A DNA stretch of 64,000 nucleotides from Actinomycetota bacterium. Its GTDB lineage: Bacteria; Actinomycetota; Actinomycetes; Mycobacteriales; JACQDL01. Made by a program: the position numbers and the translations under genes. This document shows, in pieces, positions 26,428 through 34,390 of the stretch. Within the stretch, counting starts at the first letter, position 1. Each line of letters begins with the position of its first letter. The stretch lies in NCBI GenBank assembly GCA_016201065.1, contig JACQDL010000006.1, forward strand, positions 24,657 through 88,656, in the 5' to 3' direction. The notes below the pieces were generated by a model, which had not been told where the DNA came from, did no database searches, and saw only the letters and a program-made list of their open reading frames with translations.

Positions 26428-27695
26428 CGGGCGCTACCCACGGACACGCCGACGTCGCCGCGGTGCGCACCGACGTGCATGGTCTTCTCCCAGCCGCCCT
26501 CGCCGCGCAGCTCCCGCCACACCGCCCGGACCGCCGCAGCGGACAGCACGAGCTGGTAGGGCACCGCCCCAACGACCAACTTGGCGTAGTCCCGGAGCCG
26601 GGCGTCGAGGCCGAACATCCGGTCGAACTCGGCCAGCCCGACGACCTCCATGACCAGCGTGGCGACCGTCGGCACCAGCGGGACGAACGTCGCGAGCACG
26701 AACAGCACAGGCGCCTTGACCACGATCATCGTGACCAGCGACAGCGGCAGCAGCACACCGGCGAGGGCCTGCACGAACGGCATGGCCAGCAGGTAACGGG
26801 CCATCATCCGCCGGCCGAGGGTCGGCAGCCGCCGCCACTCCCCCTTGCGCAGCACCTGCAGGTAGCCCTGGTTCCACCGGCTGCGCTGGCGGACCAGGCC
26901 GCCCAGCGTCGGCGGGGTCTCCTCGCGGGTGGCCAGCTGCGGGCTGTACGCCACGGCGACCTTGGCGCCGGCCACCGACAGCCGGATGCCCAGCTCACAG
27001 TCCTCGGCCAGGCACGCCACGTCCCAGCCGCCGACCATCTTCAGCAGGTCGGTCCGGACGAAGACGGTGTTCCCGCCCAGCGGGATGAAGCCGTTGCGGG
27101 CGTGGAAGTGCAGCCGGGAGGCGAACCAGAAGAAGTACTCCAGCGTGTTGCGCAGCGCCCACCAGCTCGACCGGTAGTTCATCAGCTGCACGCCGCCCTG
27201 GACCACGTGGGCGCGGGTCGTCCGGAAGCAGGTGTCCACGTGCCGGAGCAGGTCCGTGGCGACCTCGTCCTCGGCGTCGAAGACGCCGACGATCTGCCCG
27301 GTGCACTCCGGCAGCGCCCGGTTGAGCGCGCGCGGCTTGTTCTTCGGCTCGCTGTCGTCGACGACGACCCGCACCCGGGGGTGTTCGGCGGCCAGCCGGT
27401 GCGCCACCTCGGCGGTGCCGGGGTCGTCGTGCCCGACGATCACCAGCACCTCCAGCCACGGATGGTCCTGCTGGAGCAGCCGGTGGACGGTCTGCGGCAG
27501 GACCGCCTCCTCGTGCCGGGCCGGCACGAGGAGGGAGAAGGTCAGCTGCGGCGCATCCGCGACCGGGAACGGCATCTGGCCGCGGGCCCGGGGGGTCCGC
27601 CACGAGTCGACCATCCACGCCAGGGTGCTCACGGCGACACCGAAGAGCACCAGGGTGGCGACCAGGTAGCCGGCCATCAGGACGGCCGAGATCAC
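26424..27695 (-). CDS. membrane family 2 glycosyltransferase (processive-type)
   Basis: 423 residues. An N-terminal membrane helix (residues about 3-25) is followed by a GT-A domain with SLLVPARHEEAVL, DDSEPKNKPRALN and VFDAEDEVA (DxD-like). LAEDCELGIRL and QRSRWNQGYLQ correspond to the ED and QxxRW motifs of cellulose or hyaluronan synthase-like processive enzymes. Three C-terminal membrane segments follow. The GTG overlaps the upstream fusion gene stop (GTGA) and the stop overlaps the GT39 start (ATGA). I infer that it elongates or exports a polysaccharide. Confidence 0.86.
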   Translation of the reverse strand: MISAVLMAGYLVATLVLFGVAVSTLAWMVDSWRTPRARGQMPFPVADAPQLTFSLLVPARHEEAVLPQTVHRLLQQDHPWLEVLVIVGHDDPGTAEVAHRLAAEHPRVRVVVDDSEPKNKPRALNRALPECTGQIVGVFDAEDEVATDLLRHVDTCFRTTRAHVVQGGVQLMNYRSSWWALRNTLEYFFWFASRLHFHARNGFIPLGGNTVFVRTDLLKMVGGWDVACLAEDCELGIRLSVAGAKVAVAYSPQLATREETPPTLGGLVRQRSRWNQGYLQVLRKGEWRRLPTLGRRMMARYLLAMPFVQALAGVLLPLSLVTMIVVKAPVLFVLATFVPLVPTVATLVMEVVGLAEFDRMFGLDARLRDYAKLVVGAVPYQLVLSAAAVRAVWRELRGEGGWEKTMHVGAHRGDVGVSVGSAR

Positions 27696-30331
27696 GCGGC
27701 ACCACCCCGCGCGGGCACGGCAACACCACGGGTGGACGCCACGCCACCCCGCACGGACGCGGCGCCGTCCCACTGCGGCCAGCGGTCGTCGGCGTCGGCC
27801 GGTGGCCGCACGGCGGGCACGCGGTGCGCCGAGCCGCCGGCGGCGCCGGTGGCGCCGGCCGCTGCGGGCCCGGAGCCGGCGAGGAGCCGCGGGATCTCAT
27901 CCGCCCAGCCGTAGCAGTCCGAGGCGAGGACCCTGGTCCGGATGCCGGACAGGAAGCCGCCGAGGATCTCCTCCTCCCGGCGCCGCAACGCCGCGTAGTC
28001 CTGGCCGTGCAGGGCGATCGCCGGGGCGAGGTAGCGGAACGGCGGGAAGCCGTAGGCGTCGTCGGTGTTGGCCAGCATCCGGCTGACCGTGCTGGCGTGG
28101 TCGACGTCCCGCAGCGCGGGGGCGCCCCGCTCGATGATGAAGAGCTCCTGCACCCGGGTGGTGGACCCGAACTGGCACGGCACCAGCCGGTCCACGGTGT
28201 ACTTCGGCGGTGGCACCAGAATCTGGGTCAGCGCGTTGATACCCATGATCGGAAGGTTGAACCGGCTGAGGGTGAGCGCGATCGACCGGCCACCCTTGGA
28301 GTGCAGCCGGCTCTGCAGCTGCAGCCGTCGCCACTCCCGGCTGGTCAGGTCGTCGGCCCGGACCGCGCGCAGGGTGTGCGCGCTGATGGTCAGCGGCTTC
28401 GGGAAGCACACCGCGTTCCCGGCGGCGTCGACCACGGTCATGTCATCGGAGAGGAAGCGGCCGCCGTGCTCGCGCAGCAGCCGCAGCACGGTCGCGGTCT
28501 TGCCGGTGTCGGTCAGCGCCGAGAGCATCACGCCGACGCCGTCGAGGCTGACACACGCCGAGTGCAGCAGCATCCGGTCCCGGTCGATGAGCACGAAGCG
28601 GAGCAGGGCCTCGATGATGTTGGTGTAGACCACGTGCGGCGACCTCGCCAACAGCGGCCCGACCTCGACCGTGATCGGGTCGCCGAGGTCCACCCGGAAG
28701 TTCGCCCCGAGCCGCCCCAGGTGTTCCTCGTACCGCAAGGTCGGCGCGGGCTGGCCGTCCCGGTCCGGTACGCCGCCGTTGAGCTGCTCGGTCATCTCCG
28801 CGCGCCGCCGGGGCCGGCGCGAACCCACGTCGCCGACCCGCACCGCGATGTCGACCTGCCGGTCGGAGACCCACTGCGCGCGGAAGAACTCCAGCTCCGG
28901 CAGCCTGATCTGGGACCCGATGCTCACCACACCGGCCACGTCGTACCGGTAGGGCAGGTGCCGCGAACGCCGCCGCTGCGGGGCGGCCGGGGCCGCCGTG
29001 GGTGCGAGGTCAACGAGCACCCGGACCGGATCGCGACCCGGGCCGTCGCCGGTGGGCCCGTAGATCACCCGGTCGGCCACCAGGAACCGGACCAGGAAGA
29101 GCGCCATGAGCGTGGCCGCGTTGGCCACCAGCAGGTCGACGCCGGAGGAGAGCAGCGCCTGCAGCACCGGCAGCCGGGCGAGCAGCAGCAGGTTGTTCAT
29201 CGCCACGAACCGGACCGCCCGGCCGCGCCGCCGGCCCTGCCCGCGGCCCCGGTAGACCACGGCCTCGACGAGCACGAAGTTCCACAGCGTCGAGGCCTGG
29301 GTGGCGAGCGCGGCGGCGGCCAGATGGTGCATCCCGGCCATCGAGTGCAGCAACCACAGGGCGAACGTGTTGACCGCGACTCCGGAGAGCCCGACCAGGC
29401 CGAAGGCGAGCATCCTGGCGAGCTGGCGGACCCGGTCGGTCGTCCCGGACGGGCCACGCCGAAGCTGGCGGACCAGCAGCTGGTGGCGCAGCCGGCCGAG
29501 GTGCCGGACGAACCGGCCACCTTCCCGCAGCGACGCCTTGGACCTCCCGGCCTGCCGGGGTCCGAACTGGTAGGCCACCTCGGCGACCCGCACCCGCGGA
29601 TGCCGGACCAGGATCTCCAGCAGGATCTTGAACCCCAACGGGTCCAGCAGCTCCAGGTCGATCGCCGACCGGCGGAACGCGAAGAGACCGCTCATCGGAT
29701 CGGTGACCGTGGCCAGCCGCCTGGGGAACACCGCCCTCGCCAGCCGGGTGGCTCCCGAGGAGGTGGCCAGCCGACCTGAGCCGGCGAGCCCGCCAGCTGA
29801 GCCGCCGCCCGCCCGTCGGGTCCCGATGACCACGTCGACCTCGTGCCGGATGGCCCGTCTCGCCAGCGCGGCCGCCGCCTCCGGCGGGTGCTGTAGGTCG
29901 GCGTCCATGACCAGGACCCACTCGCCCCGCGCGTGGCGGGCCGCCGCCACCACCGCGCCGCCCAGACCTCCCCGCCGGGTCCCGGGGTGTCGGCGGATCA
30001 GCCGCACGGGCACCGGACAGCCGACGGCCTGCCGGCTGATCACCTCCGGTGTCTCGTCGTCGCTGTCGTCGACGAAGATGATCTCGGCGCCCAGTGGTGC
30101 GAACGCGGGTCCGAGCAGCTCCAGCAGCAGCGGGACGGTCTCGGCCTCCTGCCGTGTGGGTACCACGACCGAGAGCCGGACCGGGCCGCGCTGGGTTCCT
30201 TCGTTCACCGTCTCGATCGCATCCGGCTCGTGACCGGCGGCCGGCCACGGCATGCGAGGTTCGGGCGTCGACACGGCCACCGAACCGGATCCGATCCGGT
30301 CCAGTGGGCGCGCGTCGGCAATTTCGGTCAT
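27692..30331 (-). CDS. GT2 - GtrA - HPr-kinase/PEPCK-like P-loop fusion protein
   Basis: 879 residues in three modules. Residues about 50-280 form a DPM1-like GT2 domain (SVVVPTRQEAETVPLL, FVDDSDDETP, VLVMDADLQHPPE, DPMSGLFAFRR). Residues about 300-440 form a GtrA membrane module with four helices (FGLVGLSGVAVNTFALWLLH, ...FLVADRVIYG). Residues about 470-830 form a soluble domain with LHSACVSLDG, a Walker A ALTDTGKT with Lys611, and FLSDDMTVVD, resembling HPr kinase/PEP-carboxykinase-like proteins. GT2-GtrA proteins glucosylate or flip polyprenyl phosphate; the third domain is unusual here. It is the first gene of a six-gene operon, with a weak G-rich ribosome site before ATG 30331. Identity of the last domain is inferred from motifs only. 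Confidence 0.82.
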   Translation of the reverse strand: MTEIADARPLDRIGSGSVAVSTPEPRMPWPAAGHEPDAIETVNEGTQRGPVRLSVVVPTRQEAETVPLLLELLGPAFAPLGAEIIFVDDSDDETPEVISRQAVGCPVPVRLIRRHPGTRRGGLGGAVVAAARHARGEWVLVMDADLQHPPEAAAALARRAIRHEVDVVIGTRRAGGGSAGGLAGSGRLATSSGATRLARAVFPRRLATVTDPMSGLFAFRRSAIDLELLDPLGFKILLEILVRHPRVRVAEVAYQFGPRQAGRSKASLREGGRFVRHLGRLRHQLLVRQLRRGPSGTTDRVRQLARMLAFGLVGLSGVAVNTFALWLLHSMAGMHHLAAAALATQASTLWNFVLVEAVVYRGRGQGRRRGRAVRFVAMNNLLLLARLPVLQALLSSGVDLLVANAATLMALFLVRFLVADRVIYGPTGDGPGRDPVRVLVDLAPTAAPAAPQRRRSRHLPYRYDVAGVVSIGSQIRLPELEFFRAQWVSDRQVDIAVRVGDVGSRRPRRRAEMTEQLNGGVPDRDGQPAPTLRYEEHLGRLGANFRVDLGDPITVEVGPLLARSPHVVYTNIIEALLRFVLIDRDRMLLHSACVSLDGVGVMLSALTDTGKTATVLRLLREHGGRFLSDDMTVVDAAGNAVCFPKPLTISAHTLRAVRADDLTSREWRRLQLQSRLHSKGGRSIALTLSRFNLPIMGINALTQILVPPPKYTVDRLVPCQFGSTTRVQELFIIERGAPALRDVDHASTVSRMLANTDDAYGFPPFRYLAPAIALHGQDYAALRRREEEILGGFLSGIRTRVLASDCYGWADEIPRLLAGSGPAAAGATGAAGGSAHRVPAVRPPADADDRWPQWDGAASVRGGVASTRGVAVPARGGAA

Positions 30332-30931
30332 GAGAGGCCCCCCCGGGCGAAGATCGACGAGCCGGCAGGCCGGCGAACCGGCATGCCGCCTGCGGAAGGA
30401 GTTCGCGCAAAGATATGGCCGGTTGCTCACCGGCGAGTTCGTACGATCGCGCCGTCACGCAGCGCGAAGTCTGACCGAAACGGTTTCGGTCAGTGTCGAG
30501 TCATTGCACGCAGCAACGGCGTGATGGAATGTGGAGAAAAGAAGCGGACCACACCCCGCGGTGGCAGCCGAGCACGATCGAAGGGCGTGCAGGCCCTGCC
30601 GGGTACGGACTCGACCCGGAAGTATGGGTATCCCCTGGGTAAACCACTGCTGGTTTCCCGCGAACAGCCCTGCTCGGCCAGCAGGCTGGCCGGGCCATCT
30701 CGTGGGACCGCCCGGCTCACTAAAGCTACCAGCACGCTCCGGCCACCCCGCGTTCGCCGGACGGAAACCCCCGACCGGGTGAGCGATCGGCTAGACAACG
30801 CAGACAATTTCCGCTATCGCGACGAGCCATAGCGACAGTGGCTGACGCGATGGTCCGCGCGACGACCCATCATGAGCTGAGATTTCCCGACGCCGGCTGC
30901 GGATTGGATTGCGGTTCACCATAATGACGCC
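30332..30931. other. 600-base divergent intergenic region
   Basis: A long, less GC-rich region between the glycan operon and the ANTAR gene. It holds the 23-bp palindrome at 30471-30493 and a GGTAAACC/GGTTTCC stem-loop near 30640-30660. The ANTAR promoter lies at its right end. No credible coding sequence is seen; short open frames have atypical composition. It is long enough for a structured leader, but I could not match a known riboswitch class. Confidence 0.7.
30471..30493. promoter_or_regulatory. 23-bp perfect palindrome (putative operator)
   Basis: CTGACCGAAAC, a central G, then GTTTCGGTCAG: 11-bp perfect arms. It lies 140 bases upstream of the GT2-GtrA-kinase operon. The GAAAC/GTTTC core is like LacI- or TetR-family sites; no such regulator adjoins it. 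Confidence 0.65.
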
Positions 30932-31360
30932 ATGTCTCCCGCATCCTCCCGCGATCCGAGAGCGAGCCAGGTCGTCCGCGTCGAAACGCTCCTCGCCGCG
31001 GTGCAGGACATGGTGTCGTCCCTCCGCACGGTCAGCGACCAGCTCAGCAGGGAGATCTGCGTGCTGACCGAACAGTCCGGCACCGAGGTCGGCGCGACGC
31101 GCACCGACCTCGAGGTGCTGCGGACCGAGAACTCCCACCTCAAGGAGGCGCTGCAGGGCCGTTCGATCATCGAACGGGCCAAGGGCATGCTCATGGCCAA
31201 ATATGGCTGCGCCGAGGAGGCCGCCTTCCAGATGCTGGTCTCGGTGTCCCGCGAGGAACGGCGCAAGGTGCGCGACGTTGCCGCCGACATGGCCACCATG
31301 ATCCCGACCGCCCGCACCGGTGAGGGTGCCGCCGACCGTCCGGGTCAACGCGCCCGTTGA
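30932..31360 (+). CDS. ANTAR-domain regulator
   Basis: 142 residues. A predicted coiled coil (residues about 15-75) is followed by an ANTAR RNA-binding domain: SIIERAKGMLMAKYGCAEEAAFQMLVSVSREERRKVRDVAADM. ANTAR proteins bind paired stem-loops in nascent RNA to prevent termination. No receiver or GAF domain is present, so the sensing input is unclear. There is no Shine-Dalgarno; CATAAT (30920-30925) lies 6 bases before the ATG, suggesting a leaderless mRNA. Its last codons and stop lie inside a perfect 20-bp hairpin, which is notable for an antiterminator gene. Confidence 0.85.
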   Translation: MSPASSRDPRASQVVRVETLLAAVQDMVSSLRTVSDQLSREICVLTEQSGTEVGATRTDLEVLRTENSHLKEALQGRSIIERAKGMLMAKYGCAEEAAFQMLVSVSREERRKVRDVAADMATMIPTARTGEGAADRPGQRAR

Positions 31361-31374
31361 CCCGGACGGTCGGC
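31331..31374 (+). terminator. perfect 20-bp hairpin over the ANTAR stop codon
   Basis: The arms 31331-31350 and 31355-31374 are perfectly complementary with a 4-base loop. The stop codon (31358-31360) is inside the right arm. A second 13-bp inverted repeat follows (31378-31390 with 31419-31431) that shares the GACCCGG core, so alternative pairings are possible. Confidence 0.75.
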
Positions 31375-31531
31375 GGGCGCGTCGACCCGGACCCGGCAGC
31401 GCCGCGACCGGTGCCCTGCCGGGTCGACGCGGGCAGCCGCCGGGCGGAGGATGTCACCCAGCGCACCGCCGCCGGGACAGTCCGGTGGCAGCAAGGCGGA
31501 CGCGGCGCACGAGTGGGGCGAGAGGGGCACC

Positions 31532-33295
31532 ATGGCGGGCTTCACGGTCTGGGCTCCGGCCGCTGGGCGGGTACGGCTGTGGCTGGGCGACCGGGAGCTG
31601 CCGATGCGCGCCGACGACAACGACTGGTGGCGGCTGGACGTCCCGGACGCCAGCGCCGGCACCGACTACGGCTTCCTGCTGGACGACGACCCCACGGTGC
31701 TGCCCGACCCGGCTTCCCGCTGGCAGCCGGTGGGCGTGCACGGGCCGAGCCGGTTACACGCCCCGGGCAGCTACCGGTGGGGTGACGGCGGGTGGACCGG
31801 GCGGGCGCTGCCCGGCAGCGTGATCTACGAGCTGCACGTGGGCACCTTCACCCCGGCCGGTACGTTCGACGCCGCCATCTCGCGGCTGGGACATCTGGTC
31901 GAGCTCGGCGTCGACCTGGTGGAGCTGCTGCCGGTCAACGCCGTCAACGGCACCCACAACTGGGGCTATGACGGCGTCGGCTGGTACGCCGTGCACGAGC
32001 CCTACGGCGGGCCGGACGGCCTGATGCGCTTCGTCGACGCCTGCCATCAGCACGGCCTCGGCGTGCTTCTCGACGTCGTCTACAACCACCTCGGCCCGTC
32101 CGGAAACTATCTGGCCCGGTTCGGGCCATACCTGAAGGAGGGCCGCAACACCTGGGGGGAGCTGACCAACCTGGACGGGCCGGGCGCCAACCAGGTCCGC
32201 CGGTTCATCATCGACAACGCGCTGATGTGGTTCACCGACTATCACCTCGACGGGCTCCGCCTCGACGCCGTGCACGCGCTGTCCGACAGCAGCGCCACCC
32301 ACCTGCTCGAACAGCTCGCCGCCGAGGTGGACGCGCTCTCCACGCACGCCCGCCGGCCGCTGTCCCTGATCGCCGAGTCCGACCTGAACGACCCGCGCCT
32401 GGTGACGTCCCGGGACGCCGGCGGCTGCGGCCTGGCCGGGCAGTGGAACGACGACGTCCATCACGCGCTGCACGTCCTGCTCACCGGCGAGACCCAGGGC
32501 TACTACACCGACTTCGCCGCCCCGGACGCGGTGGCCAGGACGTTCACCGACGCGTTCTTCCACGACGGCTCCTACTCCAGCTTCCGCGGTCGGGCGCACG
32601 GCCGCCCGGTGGACCGGAGCCGCACGCCCGGCCACCGGTTCGTGGTGTGCCTGCAGAACCACGACCAGATCGGCAACCGCGCCTTCGGCGACCGGCTCAC
32701 CAGGCTGGTCTCCCCCGGCCTGCTCAGGGTCGGGGCGACCCTGCTGCTGACCGGGCCGTTCACCCCGATGCTGTTCATGGGTGAGGAGTGGGCGGCCGGC
32801 ACACCGTGGTTGTACTTCACCAGCCACCCCGAACCGGAGCTGGCGGCCGCCGTGGGCCGGGTCAGGCGGGAGGAGTTCGCCCGGCACGGCTGGCCGGAGG
32901 AGGAGGTGCCCGACCCGCAGGACCCCCACACCTTCACCCGCTCCACGCTGGACTGGTCCGAGCTGAACGCGCCAGCGCACCGCGCGATGTTCGACTTCTA
33001 CCGCCGGCTGATCGCGCTGCGGCGTACCCACCCGGAGCTGTCCGACCCGCGGCTGGACCGGGTCCGGGTCCGCCACGCGGAGCTGGCCGGCAACAGGTAC
33101 CTGGTGGTGTATCGCGGCCGGTTCGCGGTGACGTGCAACCTGTCCCGCCGGCGGCTGCGCATCCCGCTGGACGGCACACCGGTGACCGTCGCGCTGGCCA
33201 GCGATCGTGGCTTCACCTTCCGCGACGGCGAGGTCGAGCTGCCCGCCGAGTCGGTGGCGATCGTCGATCTGGGTGTCCATCCGGACGGTCGCTGA
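31532..33295 (+). CDS. treZ: malto-oligosyltrehalose trehalohydrolase
   Basis: This GH13 enzyme cleaves maltooligosyl-trehalose to release trehalose in the TreY-TreZ pathway from glycogen. It is 587 residues, the usual length. The short N-terminal beta domain (FTVWAPAAGRVRLWL) is followed by the barrel with VIYELHVGTFTPAGTFD, VVYNHLGPSGNYL, the nucleophile in LDGLRLDAVHAL, the acid/base in LIAESDLND, and QNHDQIGNRAFG. ATG 31532 has GAGAGGGG upstream; the frame upstream is open but lacks homology. treY and treX are not adjacent in this window. An imperfect terminator hairpin follows. Confidence 0.93.
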   Translation: MAGFTVWAPAAGRVRLWLGDRELPMRADDNDWWRLDVPDASAGTDYGFLLDDDPTVLPDPASRWQPVGVHGPSRLHAPGSYRWGDGGWTGRALPGSVIYELHVGTFTPAGTFDAAISRLGHLVELGVDLVELLPVNAVNGTHNWGYDGVGWYAVHEPYGGPDGLMRFVDACHQHGLGVLLDVVYNHLGPSGNYLARFGPYLKEGRNTWGELTNLDGPGANQVRRFIIDNALMWFTDYHLDGLRLDAVHALSDSSATHLLEQLAAEVDALSTHARRPLSLIAESDLNDPRLVTSRDAGGCGLAGQWNDDVHHALHVLLTGETQGYYTDFAAPDAVARTFTDAFFHDGSYSSFRGRAHGRPVDRSRTPGHRFVVCLQNHDQIGNRAFGDRLTRLVSPGLLRVGATLLLTGPFTPMLFMGEEWAAGTPWLYFTSHPEPELAAAVGRVRREEFARHGWPEEEVPDPQDPHTFTRSTLDWSELNAPAHRAMFDFYRRLIALRRTHPELSDPRLDRVRVRHAELAGNRYLVVYRGRFAVTCNLSRRRLRIPLDGTPVTVALASDRGFTFRDGEVELPAESVAIVDLGVHPDGR

Positions 33296-33616
33296 CCGCA
33301 TGACCGCCGCACCGGAGCCGGGGAAGCCGCAGCGGGGGAACCGGTCGGGAGCCGACCGAAACCACCGGCCAGCGCTCCCGACCCCGTTCCCCCGCAGTCG
33401 CCGCAGGCGGCCTCCCCTCGATACCACCTGCTCGCGGCAGCGCACCCCGGGCCGTGGCCCGGTGGCCCCCCTTGGTACGCGGCCGCGGCGCACACGCTGC
33501 CGCACCCGGCCGCGGGCTGGGAAGGGGTTCGGGCCGAAATGATTCGAAGTGACCAGCACTGCCGGCGCCAACTGCCGCACCCCGTGCGCCATTCGCCGAT
33601 CTGCTGAGATGCACCC
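33296..33616. other. 321-base gap between treZ and the RibD-like gene
   Basis: It holds a large imperfect hairpin at 33332-33395 and no convincing gene. The right end has no Shine-Dalgarno before the next ATG. A TGAGAT hexamer 6 bases before that ATG is a weak candidate -10 element. Confidence 0.6.
33332..33395 (+). terminator. treZ terminator hairpin
   Basis: Two 10-bp paired blocks (GCGGGGGAAC with GTTCCCCCGC; GGTCGGGAGC with GCTCCCGACC) are separated by a 1/2-base internal bulge, with a loop of about 21 bases. It begins 36 bases after the treZ stop. Confidence 0.7.
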
Positions 33617-34375
33617 ATGCACACGCTGCTCCCGATGCCGAACCAGGGACCCGACCGTCCTGAGCTCACCGAGGACGAGCTCACGGCCCACTACGAGGTG
33701 GTCACCGACGACCGGCCACACCTGCGGCTGAACTTCGTGGCCAGCGTGGACGGCGCCGCGTCGGTCCACGGCCGCTCCGCCGGCCTGCAGACACCAGCAG
33801 ACGGCCGGGTCTTCGCGCTGCTGCGGGACCTCGCCGACGTCGTCCTGGTCGGCGCCGGGACGGTCCGCGCGGAACGGTACGACGCCCTGCGCCCCGGGGC
33901 GGCACGGCAGGCCCGGCGAGGAGCGCTGGGGCGGGCCGCCGTGCCGACCCTGGCCATCGTGAGCGCCGCGCTGGACCTCGACCCCGCCGCCACACCGTTC
34001 ACCGCGACCGGACCGCGCACCATCGTGATCACCCACGCCAACGCACCGGAGCAGCGGCGGCGGGTCCTCGCCGAGGTCGCCGACCTCGTGGTGGCCGGCG
34101 AGGATCGGATCGACCTTCCCGGGGCGCTGGCGGAGCTGGCCGGCCGTGGGCTTTCCCGGGTCCTCTGCGAGGGGGGTCCCCAGCTGTTCGGTGCGCTGCT
34201 GGCTGCCGGCTGCGTGGACGAGCTGTGCCTGACCGTCTCGCCCCTGCTGGCCGGCGCCGCCGCCGGCCGGATCATCGCGGGCCCGCCGCTACCCCACCCG
34301 GCCCGGCTGCGGCTGACCCACCTGCTCACCGAGGACGGCGCGCTGCTGTGCCGGTACCAGATCGTCGCCGGCTAG
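33617..34375 (+). CDS. RibD C-terminal-domain-like reductase (pyrimidine reductase family)
   Basis: 252 residues. It shows the dihydrofolate-reductase-like fold of RibD_C proteins: LRLNFVASVDGAASV, VLVGAGTVRAERY, LCEGGPQLFGALLAAGCVDELCLT. The family reduces pyrimidine intermediates of riboflavin or F420 synthesis, but many stand-alone copies are general NAD(P)H reductases. No deaminase domain is present, and there are no riboflavin genes nearby. It is adjacent to ligC (15 bases) without obvious functional relation. Confidence 0.8.
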   Translation: MHTLLPMPNQGPDRPELTEDELTAHYEVVTDDRPHLRLNFVASVDGAASVHGRSAGLQTPADGRVFALLRDLADVVLVGAGTVRAERYDALRPGAARQARRGALGRAAVPTLAIVSAALDLDPAATPFTATGPRTIVITHANAPEQRRRVLAEVADLVVAGEDRIDLPGALAELAGRGLSRVLCEGGPQLFGALLAAGCVDELCLTVSPLLAGAAAGRIIAGPPLPHPARLRLTHLLTEDGALLCRYQIVAG

Positions 34376-34390
34376 GTGCAGGATGTGCGG

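Noticed and set aside
24265..26559. Long plus-strand open frame opposite the GT39 gene
   Set aside because: Composition typical of antisense frames; the minus-strand GT39 protein is clearly real.
30506..30760. c-di-AMP or c-di-GMP riboswitch in the long leader upstream of the glycan operon
   Set aside because: I could not match the conserved core of either class by eye; a covariance-model search would settle it.
31754..34036. Long minus-strand open frame opposite treZ
   Set aside because: Shadow of treZ and the RibD-like gene, no domains.
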